Shown: positions 47,438 through 57,592 of the stretch, one piece after another | Numbering within the stretch: position 1 is the stretch's first letter | How the letters are laid out: every line of letters begins with the position of its first letter | NCBI RefSeq assembly: GCF_000423625.1 | Contig: NZ_AUII01000020.1 | Coordinates: 1-64,000 of the forward strand | Reading direction: 5' to 3' | Origin: Pseudonocardia asaccharolytica DSM 44247 = NBRC 16224 | GTDB lineage: Bacteria > Actinomycetota > Actinomycetes > Mycobacteriales > Pseudonocardiaceae | DNA: 64,000 nucleotides | Program-made: the position numbers and the translations under genes | The notes under the pieces: model-generated | Told to the model about the DNA's origin: nothing | Seen by the model: the letters and a program-made list of their open reading frames with translations, nothing else | Database searches by the model: none

Positions 47438-48784
47438 TTACCGCGCACGGGCGAGCGCAGCGAGCAGATAGGCCTCTGCGAGCACCCCTCGACCGAACAT
47501 CACCAGGTGCAGGCTCTCGTCGATACCGTGCCAACGGCTGGCCGGGTCGCCGACCCCGGTGACGAGCACCTCGGCGCCGGGGAACGTGCGCGCGAACTCG
47601 GGGATGAACGGGATCGACCCGCCGATACCCATCTCGACCGCGGGGTTGCCGTAGGCCGCCGCGAACGCGCGGCGCGCCGCGTCGTAGGCGGTCCCGGTGC
47701 TCTCCAGGCTCACCGGCTCGGCGACCCCGGTGCCCGGGGTGACCGTCACCTGTGCGCCCCAGGGCACGTGGGCCTTCAGATGCTCGCTCAGCGCCCGCTG
47801 TGCCGCCGCCGTGTCCTCACCGGGCGCCAGCCGCAGGCTCACCATCGCCCGGGCCCTCGGGAGCAGGACGTTCGCCGCCTCGTCGACCCGCGGTGCGTCG
47901 ATACCCAGCACCGCAACGGCCGGCCGGTAGCAGACGCGGTCGGGGACCGTGCCGGTGCCGAGCAGCTCGACCCCGTTGAGCAGGCCGACGTCGGCGCGGA
48001 AGGTGGTCTCGTCCACGTCCGGCGCGTCGGAACCGGAGCGCACCAGCCCGGGGATGGCGACTTCGCCCTTCTCGTCGTGCAGCGACCCCAGCGCGACGCA
48101 CAGGGCGGTGAGGGCGTCGCCGACCGGTCCGCCGTAGACGCCGGAGTGCACCGGCCGCTCCAGCATCGCGACCTCGACGACCACGTCGACCAGCCCGCGC
48201 AGGCTGGTCGTCAGCGCCGGGACGTCGACCGCGGGGTTGGCGGCATCGGCGATCACGATGACATCGCAGGCCAGCTCCGCGTGGTGTTCACGCAGCAGCG
48301 CCGTCAGCGTCGGGGAACCGGATTCCTCCTCGCCCTCGATGAACAGCGTGACCCCGACCGGCGGGCGGCCGCCGTAGGCGCGCAGCACCGCGAGATGGGT
48401 CATCACGCCCGCCTTGTCGTCGGCGGCGCCGCGACCGTAGAGCCGCCCGTCGCGCTCGGTGGGCTCGAAGGGAGGGCTGGTCCAGCGCTCGTCGCCGCCG
48501 GTGGGCTGGACGTCGTGGTGCGCATACAGCAGCACGGTCGGCCGGCCCTCCGGCGCGGGCCAGCGCGCGATAACCGCCGGTGCGCCGCCATCGGCGGCTA
48601 CGACCCGGACGGAGGCTGCACCGGCCGCCCGCGCGAGTTCGGCGACGGCCTCCGCGCTGCGCCGGGTGTTCTGCGCATGCGCCGGATCGGCCCAGATGCT
48701 GGGGATGCGCACCAGGTGCTCCAGGTCCGCCCGGGCGGCGGGCAATTCCGCCGCGACAGCGGCCGCGATCTGCTGGTCCGACAC
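47438..48784 (-). CDS. M20-family metallopeptidase (dipeptidase-like)
   Basis: A 448-residue zinc peptidase. Metal-binding residues lie in LLYAHHDVQPTGG (His), RGAADDKAGVMTHLAVL (Asp) and LFIEGEEESGSPTL (Glu pair), with a dimerisation domain in the middle and a final His in SRWHGIDESLHLVMF. It hydrolyses short peptides or N-acyl amino acids; its substrate is unknown. GTG 48784 starts it. The gene is divergent from the acyl-AMP ligase gene by 38 bases. Confidence 0.87.
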   Translation of the reverse strand: MSDQQIAAAVAAELPAARADLEHLVRIPSIWADPAHAQNTRRSAEAVAELARAAGAASVRVVAADGGAPAVIARWPAPEGRPTVLLYAHHDVQPTGGDERWTSPPFEPTERDGRLYGRGAADDKAGVMTHLAVLRAYGGRPPVGVTLFIEGEEESGSPTLTALLREHHAELACDVIVIADAANPAVDVPALTTSLRGLVDVVVEVAMLERPVHSGVYGGPVGDALTALCVALGSLHDEKGEVAIPGLVRSGSDAPDVDETTFRADVGLLNGVELLGTGTVPDRVCYRPAVAVLGIDAPRVDEAANVLLPRARAMVSLRLAPGEDTAAAQRALSEHLKAHVPWGAQVTVTPGTGVAEPVSLESTGTAYDAARRAFAAAYGNPAVEMGIGGSIPFIPEFARTFPGAEVLVTGVGDPASRWHGIDESLHLVMFGRGVLAEAYLLAALARAR

Positions 48785-48822
48785 GCCGTCCGATGCTACG
48801 CGCGGGCCGTAGGCTCTGCGCC

Positions 48823-50499
48823 ATGTCCCGGTTCCTCGCGATGTTGCTGGACGCTGCCTCCCGATCCGATCGCGGTATGACCACCGGTGAACCCCGGGAG
48901 CCGGTGCGCCGCACGTGGCCCCAGGTGCACGAGACGGCGCTGCGGATGGCGGCCACCCTGCGGGCCGGCGCGGCCGGGGTTCCGCCGCTGCGCCCGGGCG
49001 GCGCCGTCGCGGTGCTGGCCGGCGAACCCGCCGCGATCGCCCCGGCGGCGCAGGCCGTCTGGCTCAGCGCTGGAAGCGTGACGATGCTGCACCAGCCCAC
49101 CGCGCGCACCGACCTCGCGGGCTGGGCCGCGGACACCGTCACCGTGCTGGAGATGATCGGGGCCGAACTGGTGCTGCTCGGTGCCCCGTTCGAGGCGCTC
49201 GCCCCGGTGCTGCGCGAACGCGGAATCGCCTTCCGGTTGATCGACGAACTGGCCGCGGCCGAGCCGATCGCTTGGCCCTCCGCCGACGTCGCGGACGAGG
49301 ACGACACCGCGCTGCTCCAGCTCACCAGCGGCTCGACCGCGAAACCCAAGGCCGTCCGGATCACGCACCGCAACCTGTTCGCCAACATCACCGCGATGGT
49401 CGAGGCGTCGCGCCTCGACGTGCGGCGCGACGTGATGGTGTCGTGGCTGCCGCTGTTCCACGACATGGGGATGGTCGGGTTCCTGACCGTTCCGATGGTG
49501 ACCGGACTGGAGCTCGTCACCGTCACCCCGGCCGACTTCCTGACCCGCCCGTTGCTGTGGGCGCAGCTGATCTCGTCCTACGGCGGGACGGTCACCGCGG
49601 CGCCGAACTTCGCCTACGCCGTGTTGGGCAGGCAGCTCGCCAGGGCCGAGGAGGGTTCCCTCGACCTCTCGACCCTGCGGTTCGCGCTCAACGGCGCCGA
49701 ACCCGTCGACCCGGACGCAGTCGAGGCGTTCACCGGTGCGGGTGCCCGGTTCGGGCTGCGCCGGGAGGCGGTGGTGGCCGCCTACGGGATGGCCGAGACG
49801 GCGCTGGGGGTCTCGTTCGCTCCCTGCGACACCGGGTTGGAGATCGATCGCGTCGACGCCGAGGAGCTCGAGGCAGGTCGTCGGGCCGTCCCGACCGACG
49901 CCGAGGGCGCCGCGGTGGCCCGCCGGTTTCCGCGGCTCGGCCCGCCGCTGTCCGGTATCGAGGTCCGCGTCGTCGGCGACGACGGCACCGTGCTCGGTGA
50001 ACGCGAGGTCGGGTTGCTGCAGCTGCGCGGGGAGTCGGTGACGCCGGGCTACCTGACCGTGGAGGGCCCGAAGTGCGCGCAGGACGCCGAGGGGTGGCTC
50101 GACACGGGAGACGAGGGCTATCTCGCCGACGGTGCCGTCGTCGTCTGCGGGCGACGCAAGGACATGATCATCATGGCCGGCCGCAACATCTACCCGACCG
50201 ATATCGAGCGTGCGGCTGCAGCGGCCGACGGGGTGCGCGCCGGAAACGTGGTCGCGGTGCGGCTGGTGGCCGACGACACCCGGCATCGCGAGTCGTTCCT
50301 GGTGGTGGTGGAGTCGCGGCGGGCGGGTGACGCCGAGGCCGAGCGGCCGATCCGTAAGGACGTGATATCGCGCGTGGTGTCGGCGACCGGGGTGCGCCCC
50401 GCCGACGTCGTCGTGCTGGCTCCGGGCAGCCTGCCCAAGACACCCTCCGGCAAGCTGCGCCGGGCCGCCACCGGCGCTCTGCTGACCTCTCGCGCATGA
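48823..50499 (+). CDS. Fatty acyl-AMP/CoA ligase (Pks16-like)
   Basis: A 558-residue ANL-superfamily adenylating enzyme. P-loop: LLQLTSGSTAKPKAVRITHR. Later motifs: WLPLFHDMGMVGFLTVPM, TAAPNFAYAVLGRQLA, AAYGMAETALGVSFAPCD, GWLDTGDEGYLADGAVVVCG and LPKTPSGKLRR, which has the catalytic Lys. The HDMGMVG and APNFAY patterns are those of FAAL-type enzymes such as FadD32 relatives. The position before pth matches mycobacterial pks16 (Rv1013). Substrate unknown. ATG 48823 starts it. Confidence 0.87.
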   Translation: MSRFLAMLLDAASRSDRGMTTGEPREPVRRTWPQVHETALRMAATLRAGAAGVPPLRPGGAVAVLAGEPAAIAPAAQAVWLSAGSVTMLHQPTARTDLAGWAADTVTVLEMIGAELVLLGAPFEALAPVLRERGIAFRLIDELAAAEPIAWPSADVADEDDTALLQLTSGSTAKPKAVRITHRNLFANITAMVEASRLDVRRDVMVSWLPLFHDMGMVGFLTVPMVTGLELVTVTPADFLTRPLLWAQLISSYGGTVTAAPNFAYAVLGRQLARAEEGSLDLSTLRFALNGAEPVDPDAVEAFTGAGARFGLRREAVVAAYGMAETALGVSFAPCDTGLEIDRVDAEELEAGRRAVPTDAEGAAVARRFPRLGPPLSGIEVRVVGDDGTVLGEREVGLLQLRGESVTPGYLTVEGPKCAQDAEGWLDTGDEGYLADGAVVVCGRRKDMIIMAGRNIYPTDIERAAAAADGVRAGNVVAVRLVADDTRHRESFLVVVESRRAGDAEAERPIRKDVISRVVSATGVRPADVVVLAPGSLPKTPSGKLRRAATGALLTSRA

Positions 50500-50502
50500 C
50501 CC

Positions 50503-50535
50503 CGCGAGTCGCGGTATTTCCGCGACCGAGTCGCT
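50503..50535. repeat. 3'-end repeat, copy 3
   Basis: CGCGAGTCGCGGTATTTCCG at 50503 followed by CGACCGAGTCG, the same units a and c as copies 1 and 2. It starts three bases after the acyl-AMP ligase stop, so all three copies abut the 3' end of a gene. Confidence 0.8.
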
Positions 50536-50553
50536 GGATCCGGGTGACGCGGG

Positions 50554-51138
50554 TCAGCCCGAGAGGGCGTGGAACCGGTTCTGCGCCGGTTCCAGACCGT
50601 CGGCCAGCAGCGCCTCGACGGCGTCGGCGGCCAGGTCGACCGCCAGCTCCAGCTCCTTGCGCTCGGTCGCAGAGAAGCGTTTGAGCACGAAGTCGGCCGG
50701 GTCCTGGCGGCCGGACGGGCGGCCGATCCCGAACCGGACGCGCAGGTAGTCGCGCGTCCCGATGGAGCCGCTGATCGACCGCAGCCCGTTGTGCCCGCCC
50801 TCGCCGCCGCCACGCTTGAGCCGGACGACGCCGAAGCCGAGGTCCAGGTCGTCGTGCACGACGACGAGTTCCTCGGCGGGCACCGAGAAGTACTTCAGCA
50901 GCCCGGCGACCGGGCCACCGGACAGGTTCATGAAGGTGCGTGGCTTGGCGAGGACAACCCTTCGCCCGCCCAGCCGTCCCTCCAGCACGTCGGCGTTCGA
51001 CCGGTGTTTGCCGAATCGGCCGCCACCGGCCCGGGTCGCGAGCGACTCGACGACCCGGAAGCCGACGTTGTGCCGGGTTTCGGCGTAGCCGGGTCCGGGG
51101 TTGCCGAGCCCGACCACCAGGGCGGGGCCCGGCGCCAC
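50554..51138 (-). CDS. pth: Peptidyl-tRNA hydrolase
   Basis: A 194-residue enzyme that frees stalled peptidyl-tRNA. Motifs: [20 protein letters not shown] (catalytic His and Asn) and [19 protein letters not shown], then [22 protein letters not shown] 51138 lies two bases after the rplY stop, so they are coupled, as in mycobacteria. Confidence 0.94.
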   Translation of the reverse strand: MAPGPALVVGLGNPGPGYAETRHNVGFRVVESLATRAGGGRFGKHRSNADVLEGRLGGRRVVLAKPRTFMNLSGGPVAGLLKYFSVPAEELVVVHDDLDLGFGVVRLKRGGGEGGHNGLRSISGSIGTRDYLRVRFGIGRPSGRQDPADFVLKRFSATERKELELAVDLAADAVEALLADGLEPAQNRFHALSG

Positions 51139-51140
51139 GA

Positions 51141-51770
51141 TCAGCTCTCCGCGGCGGGGGTCGCGATCTCCGCGGGCTCGGCCCCCTCGGCGGCCGCGGG
51201 AGCCTCGCCCTCGAGCTGCTCGGCGGTCGGCGCGGCCACCACGTTGATGACGAGCTGCTCGGGGTCGGTGCGCAGCTCGACGCCGTCCGGCAGGGCCAGC
51301 TCGCCGGCCAGGAACTGGGTTCCCGCCTCGACGCCCTCGACCGAGATCTCGAGGTTCTCGGGGATGTTCAGCGCGTCCGCCTCGACCTCGACGGTGCTGA
51401 CCTCCTGGGTGATCAGAGTGCCGGGCGCGGCGTCGCCGGTGATGATGACCTGAACCTCGACGACGACCTTCTCACCGTGCTTGACCACCAGCAGGTCGAC
51501 GTGCTCGATGTAGGGCCGGATCGGGTGCACGACCACGGTCTTGGTCAGCGCCAGCTGCGGTGCGGAACCGTCGACGTTGAGCTCGATCACGGCGTTGCGG
51601 CCCTGCTCGCGGACGACGCGGGCGAACTCGAGCGACGGGAGTGCCAGATGCTGCGGGTCGGTGCCGTGCCCGTAGAGCACGGCGGGGATCTTGCCGGCGC
51701 GGCGGGTCCGGCGGGCTGCGCCCTTGCCGAACTCGGTCCGGGTCTCGGCGTCGATGCGGGCGTCGGCCAC
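51141..51770 (-). CDS. rplY: 50S ribosomal protein L25/general stress protein Ctc
   Basis: A 209-residue L25 of the Ctc type. An N-terminal 5S-rRNA-binding domain ([35 protein letters not shown]) is followed by the beta-rich Ctc C-terminal domain ([20 protein letters not shown]) and a Glu/Ala-rich tail. GTG 51770 has GGAGAA upstream. The 205 bases before it must hold its promoter. It is coupled to pth. Confidence 0.93.
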   Translation of the reverse strand: MADARIDAETRTEFGKGAARRTRRAGKIPAVLYGHGTDPQHLALPSLEFARVVREQGRNAVIELNVDGSAPQLALTKTVVVHPIRPYIEHVDLLVVKHGEKVVVEVQVIITGDAAPGTLITQEVSTVEVEADALNIPENLEISVEGVEAGTQFLAGELALPDGVELRTDPEQLVINVVAAPTAEQLEGEAPAAAEGAEPAEIATPAAES

Positions 51771-51975
51771 GGTGGTTCTCCTCGATCTTGCGTAGCGCGG
51801 ATGGAACGCGCGGCGAGGAACCGGGAAGCCGGCTCAGCGTCGATCACGGCGGGCCATGAACACCGCCCGCCCTCGCCGCGGAACGGAGAGAAGGATACGC
51901 GTGTCGCAAACGCCGCCCGGAAACGGGCCGTCGGAGTGCCGAGCTCTGCGCCGATGTTCGCTCCGCGCGCTCCGC

Positions 51976-53601
51976 TCAGTCCCCGATCGGGGCCGCGAAC
52001 GTCCTGGCCATGGCTGCCAGCAGGCCGGAGCGCTGCTCCCCGGGAACGGCCGGGCCGGACCGGTAGCCGAGGTAGCCGTCGGGGCGGACGAGGACGATGC
52101 CGGGTCCGTACGCGGCGCGGAACTCACCGTCGGCGTCGCGCACCGCGGGCAGCAGCAGCCCGGAGGGGTCGGCCTCCGGCGCGAGGACGGCGTAGGCGTC
52201 GAGCCTGCCGTGCGCGTGCCGCCGGGCGGTCTCGGCCAGCTCGTCGAGACCAGCCGCGTCGTCGGCGGTCCCGGCGTAGCACAGCAGGGTGTGCCGCGGG
52301 CCGCGCAACAGCTCGAACAGCCGCAGCCCGAACTCCACGCCCGGCCGGCACAGGCCGCGCACGTCCGGAGCGCGGTCGCCGGCCCGCAGGGCCTTCTCCG
52401 CCGAGTCGAGGTCGTACCCCAGCGGCCCCCCGCGGTAGTTCACCAGCAGCTGTGCCTCGCGCAGCAGGATCGTCCTCGGGTCATCGGGGTCGGCGTCGAT
52501 GCCGGTGCGGGCGTGCCGCACCGTGCGCCCGACGACCTCCTCGCCGATCGGCCTGCGTTCGGCGTCGTAGCTGTCGAGCAGCCCGTCGGCGCCGATCCCG
52601 GCGACCGCGAGAGCCAGCTTCCAGCCCAGGTTGTAGGCGTCCTGGATGCCGGTGTTCATCCCCTGCGCGCCGGTGGGCGGATGGATGTGCGCGGCATCGC
52701 CCGCGACGAAGACCCGGCCCTCGCGGTAGCGGTCGACGATCCGGTGGCTGATCCGGAACACCGACGACCAGCGCAGGTTCGACGCGGTCGTCGGCTCGGG
52801 GGCGAGCCGGTCGAGGACCCGCTGCAGGTCGGCCAGCTGCGGGGCCCGGCCGCCCTCCAGCCCGTGCGCGACCTCGTCGCCGCCCGCAGCGGGGGTGGCC
52901 AGCTCGGGCGGGGCCAGCATCGACATCCGGTACCGGCCGCGCCCGGGCAGCGGGATGCAGACCAGCACGTCGTCGACGCGGCCGCCGGTGGTGTGGGTGG
53001 CCCGGATGCTGAAGCCGGGCGGCAGCTTCCAGCCCACCTCGACGTCGCCGAGCATGTACTCCTCGACGAAGGCGTCGCCGGTGAAGGCGAGTCCCGCCCC
53101 CTTGCGGACGATGCTGTGCGCCCCGTCACAGCCCACCAGGTAGCGCGCCCGCACCGGCCACTCGCCGGACGGCCCGGTGAGCGTGGCCGTCACCCCGTCG
53201 GCGTCGGCCTCGAACCCGGTGAGCTCGACTCCTCGCTCGACGCTCACTCCGAGGCCGTCCAGATGCTCGGTCAGGACCCGTTCGGTCGCGTACTGCGGGA
53301 GCGCGACGAACCCGAAGGGCACCTCGGGCGGCACCTCGAGGACGATCCGGCCGACCTGCTCACCGTTGACGAAAATGAGCTGGCCCAGCAGCGGTGTCGC
53401 GGCGTCCAGGGCCTCGCGCAGCAGCCCCATCGACTCCCAGATCTCCAGGGTGCGGGGCTGGATGCCGATGGCCTTCGCGTAGGGCAGCGGCGCGGCCAGC
53501 CGGTCGATGATGCGGCAGTTCACCCCGCGACGGCGCAGCTCGGCGGCCAGCGTGAGGCCGATCGGCCCCGCGCCGACGACCAGGACATCGGTCTCCACCA
53601 T
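51976..53601 (-). CDS. FAD-dependent aromatic hydroxylase-type monooxygenase
   Basis: A 541-residue class A flavin monooxygenase. FAD-binding: DVLVVGAGPIGLTLAAELRR (GxGxxG), DG motif region YLVGCDGAHSIVRKGAGL, GD motif GRVFVAGDAAHIHPPTGAQG. The C-terminal thioredoxin-like domain is typical of the polyketide and aromatic hydroxylases (MHPCO/RebC type). It probably hydroxylates an aromatic substrate with NAD(P)H and oxygen. ATG 53601 follows GGGGGAGG. It sits between rplY and prs, where mycobacteria have lpqT, and is unrelated to either. It is probably an accessory gene. Confidence 0.85.
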   Translation of the reverse strand: MVETDVLVVGAGPIGLTLAAELRRRGVNCRIIDRLAAPLPYAKAIGIQPRTLEIWESMGLLREALDAATPLLGQLIFVNGEQVGRIVLEVPPEVPFGFVALPQYATERVLTEHLDGLGVSVERGVELTGFEADADGVTATLTGPSGEWPVRARYLVGCDGAHSIVRKGAGLAFTGDAFVEEYMLGDVEVGWKLPPGFSIRATHTTGGRVDDVLVCIPLPGRGRYRMSMLAPPELATPAAGGDEVAHGLEGGRAPQLADLQRVLDRLAPEPTTASNLRWSSVFRISHRIVDRYREGRVFVAGDAAHIHPPTGAQGMNTGIQDAYNLGWKLALAVAGIGADGLLDSYDAERRPIGEEVVGRTVRHARTGIDADPDDPRTILLREAQLLVNYRGGPLGYDLDSAEKALRAGDRAPDVRGLCRPGVEFGLRLFELLRGPRHTLLCYAGTADDAAGLDELAETARRHAHGRLDAYAVLAPEADPSGLLLPAVRDADGEFRAAYGPGIVLVRPDGYLGYRSGPAVPGEQRSGLLAAMARTFAAPIGD

Positions 53602-53689
53602 CGGCCTCCCCCTTCGTCTGTGCGCAGGCACGCCCGCGGAGGCGGGATGCGACGAGGGCCGGAAGGCCAGTCTGGAGGGCGACGGCCTT

Positions 53690-53717
53690 GAGGACCAGCC
53701 CCGCGGGGCTGGTCCTC
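53690..53717. terminator. Perfect 28-base palindrome after prs
   Basis: The sequence is its own reverse complement over 28 bases (GAGGACCAGCCCC and its mirror). It lies 15 bases beyond the prs stop and 90 bases upstream of the monooxygenase start. Probably an intrinsic terminator without a T-run, or a protein site. Confidence 0.6.
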
Positions 53718-53731
53718 ATCGCGGGGGTGGG

Positions 53732-54712
53732 TCAGGCGTTGCCGTTGAACAGGCTCGTCACCGAGCCGTCGTCGAACACCTCGTGAATCGCGCGGGCCAG
53801 CAGCGGCGCGATGGGCAGCACCGTCATGCGCGGGAACCGCTTCTCGTCGGGGATCGGCAAGGTGTCGGTGAAGATCACCTCACGGGCTCCGCTGCCGGCC
53901 AGCCGCTCGGCGGCCGAACCGGAGAGCACGCCGTGGGTCGCCGCGACGATCACCTCGGCCGCGCCGTCCTTGAGCAGGACCTCGGCCGTCTTCACCACGG
54001 TGCCACCGGTGTCGATCATGTCGTCGATCACGACGCACGTCCGGCCCTCGATCTCGCCGACGACGCGGTTGGCCTTGGCCTCGTTCGGTTGCTTCGGGTC
54101 GCGCGTCTTGTGGATGAACGCCAGCGGCGTGCCACCGAGCGTCTCGGCCCAGCGTTCGGCGAGCCGCACCCGGCCCGAGTCGGGGGAGACGACCGCGAGC
54201 TCGCGGTCGGCGTAGGTCTTCTTGACGTAGTCGGCGATGACCGGCAGGGCGAACAGGTGGTCCACCGGCCCGTCGAAGAAGCCCTGGATCTGCGCGGTGT
54301 GCAGGTCGACGGTCATGATTCGGTTGGCGCCCGCGACCTTGAACATGTCGGCGACGAGCCGGGCGGAGATCGGTTCCCGGCCGCGGTGTTTCTTGTCCTG
54401 CCGGGCATAGCCCCAGAACGGCATGACCACGGTGATCCGCTTGGCCGACGCCCGTTTCAGCGCGTCGACCATGATCAGATGCTCCATGATCGCGTCGTTG
54501 ATCGGGGCGGAGTGCGACTGCAGCACGAACGCGTCGCAGCCGCGTACCGACTCCTCGAAGCGCACGAAGATCTCGCCGTTGGCGAACGAGTACGCCGACT
54601 GCGGGGTGATCGTGACGTCGAGCTCCTTGGCCACCTGCTCGGCCAGTTCCGGATGGGCCCGCCCGGAGAAGAGCATGAGGTTCTTCTTGGGGGTGGCCGA
54701 CATCGAGCTCAC
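53732..54712 (-). CDS. prs: Ribose-phosphate pyrophosphokinase
   Basis: A 326-residue PRPP synthetase. Motifs: [56 protein letters not shown] (ATP flexible loop) and [20 protein letters not shown] (PRPP-binding loop). Makes PRPP for nucleotides, histidine and arabinan precursors. GTG 54712 overlaps the glmU stop (GTGA). ATG at 54703 is an alternative. Confidence 0.95.
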   Translation of the reverse strand: MSSMSATPKKNLMLFSGRAHPELAEQVAKELDVTITPQSAYSFANGEIFVRFEESVRGCDAFVLQSHSAPINDAIMEHLIMVDALKRASAKRITVVMPFWGYARQDKKHRGREPISARLVADMFKVAGANRIMTVDLHTAQIQGFFDGPVDHLFALPVIADYVKKTYADRELAVVSPDSGRVRLAERWAETLGGTPLAFIHKTRDPKQPNEAKANRVVGEIEGRTCVVIDDMIDTGGTVVKTAEVLLKDGAAEVIVAATHGVLSGSAAERLAGSGAREVIFTDTLPIPDEKRFPRMTVLPIAPLLARAIHEVFDDGSVTSLFNGNA

Positions 54713-56307
54713 CGTGTTCCTCCTCGACCGGCGTCGCCGGTCTCGTCCGCGGCGACCGCGTCCGGAGCGTCGGGCGCCGCACCGTTGGCCGCCGACGCCC
54801 TGGCTGCGTCGGCGCGTTCGGCAGCTTCCGCCGCCGGTGTGCCCGGCCGCTTACGCCGAACCCACCCGACGATGGTGCGCTGTGGCCCAGCTGACACTGC
54901 GAGCGCCCCCGGTGGAACGTCCTCACGGACGACGGTGCCCGCGCCGGTGTACGCCCCGTCGCCGACCTGTACCGGCGCGATGAACATCGTGTCCGATCCG
55001 GTGCGGACGTGGGAGCCGATCACCGTCCGGCGCTTGGTGACCCCGTCGTAGTTCACGAACACCGAGGAGGCCCCGATGTTGCTCATCTCGCCGATCGAGG
55101 CGTCGCCGACGTAGGTCAGATGCGGAACCTTGCTGCCGGTGCCGATGTCGGAGTTCTTCACCTCGACGAACGTGCCGATCTTGCCGCGCTCACCGAGCCG
55201 CACCCCGGGCCGTAGGTAGGCGAACGGGCCGACCGAGGCGCCGGGGCCGATCACCGAGACGCTGCCGTGGGTCCGCACGACGGTGGCACCGGCCCCGACC
55301 TGGCAGTCGGTGAGCGTCGTGTCGGGCCCGATCTCGGCGCCCCCCGCGACGGTGGTGGCGCCGTGCAGCTGGGTCCCCGGGTGCAGGACGGTGTCGGGCT
55401 CGAGCCGGACCTGGACGTCGACCCAGGTCGTCGCGGGATCGACCACGGTGACCCCGGCGAGCATCCAGCGCTCCAGTACGCGGCGGTTGAGCTCGGCCCG
55501 GATCGCGGCGAGCTGCACCCGGTCGTTGACGCCGCGGACCAGCCAGGGGTCCGGGCAGCCGACCGTGCCGATGCGGGCGCCCTCGGCGGCGGCCATCCCG
55601 ACCAGGTCGGTCAGGTAGAGCTCCTGTTGCGCGTTGTGCGTGCGGAGCCGTCCGATGGCCGAGCCAAGGAAGGTGGCGTCGGCGGCGTACACCCCCGCGT
55701 TGACCTCGGTGATCGCGCGCTGCTGCGGTGTTGCGTCGCTCTCCTCCATGATCGCGTGGACCCCGCCGCCGGACCGGAGGATGCGCCCGTAGCCGGTCGG
55801 GTCGGTGAGCTCGGTGGTCAGCACGGTCAGGCTCGCGCCGGTGTGGGTGTGCTCGATGAGCAGCGCCTGGAGCGTGCCCCGGTCGAGCAGCGGGACGTCG
55901 CCGTAGGTGATGAGCACCGTTCCGGTCAGCCCGGCGGGCAGGGCGGCGAGCCCGCAGCGGACCGCGTCCCCAGTGCCGCGGCGCTGTTCCTGCACGGCCG
56001 TGGTGATCGGGTGGGCCAGCTCCTCGCCGAGGCCGCGGATGGCGTCGTCGACCTGTTCGCGGGCGTGCCCGACGACCACGACGAGGTGTTCCGGTTCCAG
56101 CGCCGCGACGGCGTGGACGGAATGACCGAGCAGGCTGCGCCCGCCGATCGGGTGGAGCACCTTCGGGATGGCCGATCGCATCCTGGTTCCCTCGCCCGCG
56201 GCGAGCACCACGGCTGCCGCGGGTCGGGTCGTCGCGTTCGGATCCGCCGGGCCGACGGGCTCGCGGGCCCCGTCGGGTCGATCGGGCCCGTCGGGACGAT
56301 CGGACAT
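54709..56307 (-). CDS. glmU: Bifunctional GlmU (UDP-GlcNAc pyrophosphorylase/GlcN-1-P acetyltransferase)
   Basis: A 532-residue two-domain enzyme. The N-terminal uridylyltransferase part has [20 protein letters not shown], and the C-terminal hexapeptide repeats hold the acetyltransferase ([40 protein letters not shown]). A long extra tail rich in Ala, Asp and Glu follows. ATG 56307 is chosen because GAGGAG lies ten bases upstream, where GTG 56316 would have none. First gene of a glmU-prs operon. Confidence 0.94.
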   Translation of the reverse strand: MSDRPDGPDRPDGAREPVGPADPNATTRPAAAVVLAAGEGTRMRSAIPKVLHPIGGRSLLGHSVHAVAALEPEHLVVVVGHAREQVDDAIRGLGEELAHPITTAVQEQRRGTGDAVRCGLAALPAGLTGTVLITYGDVPLLDRGTLQALLIEHTHTGASLTVLTTELTDPTGYGRILRSGGGVHAIMEESDATPQQRAITEVNAGVYAADATFLGSAIGRLRTHNAQQELYLTDLVGMAAAEGARIGTVGCPDPWLVRGVNDRVQLAAIRAELNRRVLERWMLAGVTVVDPATTWVDVQVRLEPDTVLHPGTQLHGATTVAGGAEIGPDTTLTDCQVGAGATVVRTHGSVSVIGPGASVGPFAYLRPGVRLGERGKIGTFVEVKNSDIGTGSKVPHLTYVGDASIGEMSNIGASSVFVNYDGVTKRRTVIGSHVRTGSDTMFIAPVQVGDGAYTGAGTVVREDVPPGALAVSAGPQRTIVGWVRRKRPGTPAAEAAERADAARASAANGAAPDAPDAVAADETGDAGRGGTR

Positions 56308-56535
56308 GGGCCGCACTCCTCAGGTCGTTGCGTCCGCACATCGACACCGGTCCGGACGGCGGGTGACCGCTCGTCCAGCGATGCTCTCGGCGGAACTCGG
56401 CGTCCGGACGCAAGGATCCTACGGCGTCGGGTCGACTGTGGCCTCCCCGTGCGTCGAGGTCCGGATCGCGTCGTAACCGTCGCGTGGGTCGATCGTTGAG
56501 CCTCGTGGTCGACCGTTGCTGATCAAGGGACGTTG

Positions 56536-57021
56536 ATGGGTAAGCACAGCACGTCACGGCGTTCTCGGACGCGCGCGATGCGCGCTGTCGCGGCGGCGGG
56601 GCTGGTGGGCGTCGGCACGCTCGGGCCGGTCGGTGTCGGCCACGCCGCGGCGGAGCAGGCGCTCGTCGAGGGCACACCGTGCACCGCTACCGCGCGCGCG
56701 TGTGTATCCCTCGCCACGAAGCAGGCGTGGTTGATCGAGGACGGGGCGGTCGTCCGCGGCCCGGTCCCGATCAGCCCTGGCGGCCCCGGGCACGAGACGC
56801 CGGTCGGTGACTTCCTGGTGGAGTGGAAGCACAAGGACCATCGCAGCGCGGAGTTCAACAACGCGCCGATGCCGTGGGCGGTGTTCTTCGCTCCGGGCGG
56901 CATCGCCTTCCACGAGGGCAACCTGACGACGCCGTCCGCGGGCTGCGTCCGGCTCGCCGCCGCGGAGGCCGAGGCCTTCTACCGCTTCCTGCAGGTCGAC
57001 GACCCGGTACAGGTGCGCTGA
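56536..57021 (+). CDS. Secreted L,D-transpeptidase-like protein (YkuD)
   Basis: A 161-residue protein with a signal peptide (ARMRAVAAAGLVGVGTLGPVG-type core within residues 12-38). The YkuD-like domain begins CVSLATKQAWLIEDGAVVRG. The active-site region is FHEGNLTTPSAGCVRL, a shorter form of the usual HxxxxxxxxHGC motif with the nucleophile Cys. It may crosslink peptidoglycan. Small for the family, since no extra domain is present. ATG 56536 is chosen over an upstream TTG at 56533. Confidence 0.8.
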   Translation: MGKHSTSRRSRTRAMRAVAAAGLVGVGTLGPVGVGHAAAEQALVEGTPCTATARACVSLATKQAWLIEDGAVVRGPVPISPGGPGHETPVGDFLVEWKHKDHRSAEFNNAPMPWAVFFAPGGIAFHEGNLTTPSAGCVRLAAAEAEAFYRFLQVDDPVQVR

Positions 57022-57154
57022 CGGACCGCTCGTCCCCTCGATGGCGCCGTCCGTCGTTGGGAATCGACCGATGGGCTCATCCGGACAGTGAACGCGGTTA
57101 GCAAGTGAGCTCGCGGGGTTTGCTGTGAGTGGAGCGCTCGAGCCTGGAGGACGC

Positions 57155-57592
57155 ATGCCCACACGCACCGCACGCACGGCCTGGAACGGCACCCTGGAGC
57201 AGGGCTCCGGACGGGTCGAGCTGAGCAGTAGCAGGGTCGGCACCTACGAGGTCAGCTTCCCGAAGCGGGCGGCCGACGACGCCGGCGGCACCACGAGCCC
57301 GGAGGAGCTCATCGCGGCGGCGCACTCGTCGTGCTTCGCCATGCAGCTCTCGGCGTTCATCGCCGAAGCCGGGGGCACCCCGGAGTCGCTCGACGTCACC
57401 GCGGCCGTGACGCTCGGTCCGGACCCGAAGGGCGGTTTCGTGATCACCGGGATCAGGCTCACCGTCCGCGGCGAGGTCACCGGCCTCGATGCCGCCGGCT
57501 TCGACAAGGCCGCGCAGGCGGCCAAGGACGGCTGCCCCGTCAGCAAGGCGCTGGCGGGCACGACGATCACGCTGGACGCCGCGCTTGCCTGA
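57155..57592 (+). CDS. osmC: OsmC/Ohr-family peroxiredoxin
   Basis: A 145-residue hydroperoxide reductase. The two catalytic Cys are in IAAAHSSCFAMQLSAFIAEA and KDGCPVSKALAGTTI. Detoxifies organic hydroperoxides or peroxides with dithiol donors. ATG 57155 has GGAGG six bases upstream. It stands alone after the L,D-transpeptidase gene. Confidence 0.88.
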   Translation: MPTRTARTAWNGTLEQGSGRVELSSSRVGTYEVSFPKRAADDAGGTTSPEELIAAAHSSCFAMQLSAFIAEAGGTPESLDVTAAVTLGPDPKGGFVITGIRLTVRGEVTGLDAAGFDKAAQAAKDGCPVSKALAGTTITLDAALA

